Origin: DATJGR01 sp963787045
Lineage (GTDB): Bacteria > Pseudomonadota > Gammaproteobacteria > Pseudomonadales > Azotimanducaceae
DNA: 64,000 nucleotides
NCBI GenBank assembly: GCA_963787045.1
Contig: CAWBBR010000023.1
Location: 225,261-289,260, forward strand
Direction: 5' to 3'
Shown here: in pieces, positions 61,036 through 64,000 of the stretch
Numbering within the stretch: position 1 is the stretch's first letter
How the letters are laid out: each line of letters starts with the position of its first letter
Notes under the pieces: generated by a model
The model's database searches: none
What the model saw: only the letters and a program-made list of their open reading frames with translations
What the model was told of the DNA's origin: nothing
Program-made: the position numbers and the translations under genes

Positions 61036-63537
61036 TCACTGGCTCGCATTTTTAACGTCTTGTGTTCGTTTTCTCATGAGGTCTTCTTCCTGCGCGGTCA
61101 TTTTCGGCGGCACGAGTTGGATCGTCAGCTTGTCTACGTTGCCGTTGAACCGAAACGGTGGTTGGTAGTCGCTATCGTCCACGCCCGATCGGGTATCCAT
61201 TCCGACATCGAAAGACTCGTCAATCGTCATCACGAACGGAATGGCGTACGGCATCGACTTGCTAGCCACTGTCTTGCCGTCTACCGACAGAACCCCTGTG
61301 CCACCTTTACCAAAGCCGGGACCGTCGTACTTGAAGTCGAACGCGATCGTGTGTTTGCCAGGCGCAAGTGCGTCCGCACCTTCCCAACGGAACTTCTCGG
61401 TGGTGAGTTCGGCATAGGTGAAGATCGGCTTGCCTTTGACAAGATAGAGGCCATAGCCGCCGAAACGACCGCCGATCGTATTGATCATCCCTTCTCCCCC
61501 ACCGGCAGGAATTTCCACCTCTGCAGTGATCGTGTATGACTTGCTTGCGATGTTGGGGGCGTCGCTCGCGGGCAGTCCGTACGATTCACCCGAATAGTTG
61601 AAGTCGGTCTTGCCCGCAGTCGCGCTGGGCCGTGGCGTAGCGGCACGCGTGAGAAAGCTGTTATCTAGTGGGAACACTTGGTATTTCTCCGCCTCCAACA
61701 GGAACAACTCTTTCATGTCGCGCAGCTTGTCGGGCATCTTGCCGGCGAGGTCGTTGTTCTCTGAGTAGTCTTCGGCGAGGTTGTACAATTCCCAGGTATA
61801 GCCGTTGACCACGTCCGGGAACTTACCCAGGCCCAAAAGCCAGGGTGGTTCAGGCGGTGTGGTCGCAGCGATCCAGCCATCGTGATAGATCGCGCGATTG
61901 CCCACCATCTCGAAATACTGCGTGTCGCGCCGCGACGGGGCGTTGGCGTTCGCCTTGTCGAACGTGTACGCCATGCTGACGCCTTCGATGGGCTTCTGGG
62001 CAATGCCATCGACCGTTTCCGGCGCCTGAACACCGGTGACTTCGAGAATGGTCGGTGCAATATCGATGACATGGTGGAACTGCGTGCGGATTCCGCCCGC
62101 ATCGTTGATGTGGCCCGGCCATGAGATGACCAAGCCATTGCGCGTGCCACCAAAGTGCGACGCAACCTGTTTCGTCCACTTGAACGGCGTATCGAACGCC
62201 CACGTCCAGCCCACCGCCATGTGCGGCGTGGTCTTGTTGGAACCCCAGTCGTCGTAAAACTTCAACTGATCCGCGACCGGCATGTTGACCCCTTGGATGG
62301 CGGCCATGTCGAACGGCGTGCCCAACGTGGAACCTTCGGCGCTGGTGCCGTTGTCACCGACGATGAAGATGATCAGCGTGTTGTCGAGCTTGCCCATTTC
62401 TTCAACTGCCTGGATCACGCGTCCGATCTCATAGTCGGTGTACGCCGTGTAGGCGCCAAAGACGTCTGCTTGACGAATGAACAATTTCTTCTCGTCGGCG
62501 TTGAGCGTGTCCCATTTCTGGAGTTTGGCGCCGCCGAAGGCAGGCTGTCCGTCTGGCCAGGGTGTCAGCTTGGCATTCGCCGGGATCACGCCAAGGCGCT
62601 TCTGATTTGCAAATATCTTCTCGCGCAAATCGTTCCAGCCCTTATCGAACAGGTGCAGATCGCTAATCTTCTTGATCCACTCCGGCGTCGGCTGATGCGG
62701 CGCATGCGAACCGCCGGGGACGTAGTAGAGAAAGAAGGGCTTGTCTGGTGCAGAGTTGTTCAGGCCTTTGAGATATTTGATGGCCTCGTCTGCCATATCG
62801 GTGATGAGGTTGTAACCGGGGTGTCCAACCCACGGAAAAATCTGCGTCGTGTTCTGAAATAACCACGGCGTCCATTGGTCGGTCTCACCGCCCATGAAGC
62901 CGTAGAAATAGTCGAACCCCATCCCGGTGGGCCATTGGTCAAAAGGGCCAGCCCGGCTGTATTGCTCACTCGGTGTGTTGTGATTCTTGCCAAACCACGA
63001 AGTGGCATAGCCATTCTCTTTGAGAATCTCGCCGATGGTCGCGCTGTTCTTTTGAATGACCGCGTCGTAACCGGGATAGCCGGTGGACAACTCGGCGATC
63101 ACGCCGAAGCCGACCGAGTGATGGTTGCGGCCGGTGATCAGGGCCGCCCTCGTCGGCGAGCACAGCGAGGTCGTATGGAACTGGGTGTAGCGAAGTCCCG
63201 CTTTAGCGATGCGGTCGAGGGTCGGAGTTGGAATGACCCCTCCAAAAGTGCCCGAAACGCCGTAACCCTGGTCATCCGTCATGATGAGCAAGATGTTCGG
63301 CGCGCCTTTGGGCGGCACGATGGTCGGCGGCCAACAGGACTTGGAATCTTGGGCGCTCATGTTGATTTCGCCGCCGAACTGCGGCGACGGCGACGGAATG
63401 TACCTTCCATCGATTGTTGTGGTCGCACTCGGAGAACACGGCGTGCCCGTGGTCTGCTGGGCGTAAGCGGAAGGCGCGGCCGCCGCAATGGCGGCGAAGA
63501 GGATTGAACAGACAAGGACGTGTTGATTGCGTTTCAT
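61036..63537 (-). CDS. Arylsulfatase (copy 2), intact
   Basis: 833 aa. Signal peptide (HVLVCSILFAAIAAAAPSAY), PNILLIMTDDQGYGVSGTFG, SLCSPTRAALITGRNHHSVG with the formylglycine-forming C-S-P-T-R, GKNHNTPSEQYSRAGPFDQW, and IVGDNGTSAEGSTLGTPFD completing the metal site. A C-terminal LamG-like beta domain has GGRFGGYGLYLVKGKPIFTY and GPGFGKGGTGVLSVDGKTVA. Large type I sulfatase, exported by Sec, needing a formylglycine-generating enzyme or anSME elsewhere. Close homologue of copy 1; this one has no break over 2.5 kb. Confidence 0.95.
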   Translation of the reverse strand: MKRNQHVLVCSILFAAIAAAAPSAYAQQTTGTPCSPSATTTIDGRYIPSPSPQFGGEINMSAQDSKSCWPPTIVPPKGAPNILLIMTDDQGYGVSGTFGGVIPTPTLDRIAKAGLRYTQFHTTSLCSPTRAALITGRNHHSVGFGVIAELSTGYPGYDAVIQKNSATIGEILKENGYATSWFGKNHNTPSEQYSRAGPFDQWPTGMGFDYFYGFMGGETDQWTPWLFQNTTQIFPWVGHPGYNLITDMADEAIKYLKGLNNSAPDKPFFLYYVPGGSHAPHQPTPEWIKKISDLHLFDKGWNDLREKIFANQKRLGVIPANAKLTPWPDGQPAFGGAKLQKWDTLNADEKKLFIRQADVFGAYTAYTDYEIGRVIQAVEEMGKLDNTLIIFIVGDNGTSAEGSTLGTPFDMAAIQGVNMPVADQLKFYDDWGSNKTTPHMAVGWTWAFDTPFKWTKQVASHFGGTRNGLVISWPGHINDAGGIRTQFHHVIDIAPTILEVTGVQAPETVDGIAQKPIEGVSMAYTFDKANANAPSRRDTQYFEMVGNRAIYHDGWIAATTPPEPPWLLGLGKFPDVVNGYTWELYNLAEDYSENNDLAGKMPDKLRDMKELFLLEAEKYQVFPLDNSFLTRAATPRPSATAGKTDFNYSGESYGLPASDAPNIASKSYTITAEVEIPAGGGEGMINTIGGRFGGYGLYLVKGKPIFTYAELTTEKFRWEGADALAPGKHTIAFDFKYDGPGFGKGGTGVLSVDGKTVASKSMPYAIPFVMTIDESFDVGMDTRSGVDDSDYQPPFRFNGNVDKLTIQLVPPKMTAQEEDLMRKRTQDVKNASQ

Positions 63538-63777
63538 GTTTTGCCCCCGCTTTAGTGGTATTCCCAGTTCAACGGTTCGCGGACAAACTGCAGCTCGAGC
63601 ATCGAGAAGTTCGAGTGAGCTGCAAAAACGAAGTGCGCGGATGGACGCTTCCCAGCGCCACGTTCAAGCATATCCCCAAATTCAGGGCGGTGCCTAGCAA
63701 CGTGGACATCGCTCCGCATCGCGCGCAAGCCGATGCCGCCACGCGCTGTTCACTGCAAACAGGCCCTTCCGTGATGA
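63538..63777. other. Gap upstream of arylsulfatase 2, nothing recognised
   Basis: This stretch between the arylsulfatase start and the IS remnant should hold the sulfatase promoter on its minus strand, but I see no clear promoter boxes or credible gene. Open frames here (both strands) have neither family motifs nor a good start site. Confidence 0.5.
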
Positions 63778-63960
63778 CTACGCGACGGTAGGTTCCTGAA
63801 TGACCGCTTCGTTGCCGCTGGTCCGGACCAATCGACACGCACGACGTTCGCTAACGACATAGTGCTGCTGCAGATATCCGACGAGACGCTTACCACAGGC
63901 CGGCTTCACCAACTCTCTCGGCCTCTGCCAACAGCTTCTTCAAAGTCCAGTGGACCTAAT
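63778..63960 (-). mobile_element. IS3-family transposase remnant
   Basis: On the minus strand a short frame from GTG 63909 to TAG 63778 reads VKPACGKRLVGYLQQHYVVS then ERRACRLVRTSG. This is the N-terminus of IS3-type OrfB, which normally shows YLQ..Y.VSERRACRL(V/L). Just upstream, in another frame, LKKLLAEAERVGEAGLW resembles the OrfA leucine-zipper end, and the two overlap as in IS3 frameshifting pairs. Homology fades before 63820, and no inverted repeats were found. Decayed fragment at the window edge. Confidence 0.6.
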
Positions 63961-64000
63961 TGCCACTCGTTGCACTTCCAGCGGATGTCACACGGTCTCT

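Noticed and set aside
63414..63838. Open frames of 125 and 89 codons upstream of arylsulfatase 2
   Set aside because: No Shine-Dalgarno, no family motif, poor codon bias; one overlaps the sulfatase signal peptide.

Overview
The window is a GC-rich (roughly 60-65% by eye) proteobacterial chromosome segment dominated by a polar-flagellum gene cluster. FleQ/FleS/FleR-type regulators, FlhF, FlhG, FliA, a FlaG, a single MotC/MotD-like stator pair and a FlhB-FlhA-FlhF-FlhG-FliA order point to a gammaproteobacterium. The sulfatase/'neuromedin U' barrel genes at the right end recall the Nevskiales/Steroidobacter/Xanthomonadales side of the class, but that placement is inference.

Layout. 1-11860: rod, hook and junction genes flgD(3' end)-E-F-G-H-I-J-K-L. 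11861-12302: non-operonic gap with a small antisense ORF and a sigma-28 promoter. 12303-18285: filament block fliC-flaG-fliD-fliS-fliT-like. 18249-18941: a sulfotransferase on the minus strand. 19105-22168: fleQ-fleS-fleR, where FleR has no receiver domain. 22165-27650: fliE-F-G-H-I-J. 27708-30057: a partner-switching and phosphorelay cassette (STAS, receiver-PP2C, GHKL kinase, HPt). 30058-40596: about 10.5 kb of non-flagellar genes, mostly on the minus strand (membrane protein, EnvZ/OmpR-like pair, DUF2147 and thioredoxin-like protein, pirin with divergent LysR, epimerase, CDF transporter, DUF4345, MOSC, PLDc_N, MAPEG, MFS). 40739-54465: the flagellar cluster resumes with fliK-L-M-N-O-P-Q-R-flhB-flhA-flhF-flhG-fliA-motC-motD plus two small genes. 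54436-54813: a small unknown gene behind a LexA-box promoter. 55009-63537: two outer-membrane barrel genes, two arylsulfatases, a cupin and a decayed Shedu-type (DUF4263) gene. 63538-64000: remnant of an IS3-family transposase.

The flagellar genes together encode nearly the whole basal body, export apparatus, hook, filament, cap, C-ring, stator and the transcriptional cascade (FleQ at the top, FleS/FleR in the middle, FliA for late genes). The axial proteins FlgE (940 aa), FlgK (about 1000 aa), FliD (814 aa) and FliC (698 aa) are all enlarged by repeated beta-rich modules. Some modules are recognisably shared between different axial proteins, which is the most interesting structural feature of the window.

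Many genes are interrupted by single-base frameshifts (flgK, flaG, the sensor kinase, DUF2147, pirin, LysR, epimerase, DUF4345, fliK, flhB, flhA, fliA, motC, arylsulfatase 1). Several lie at short G or C runs and the reading frame resumes at once with conserved family sequence, so I treat most as sequencing or assembly errors, not decay. Coordinates of these genes span all fragments.
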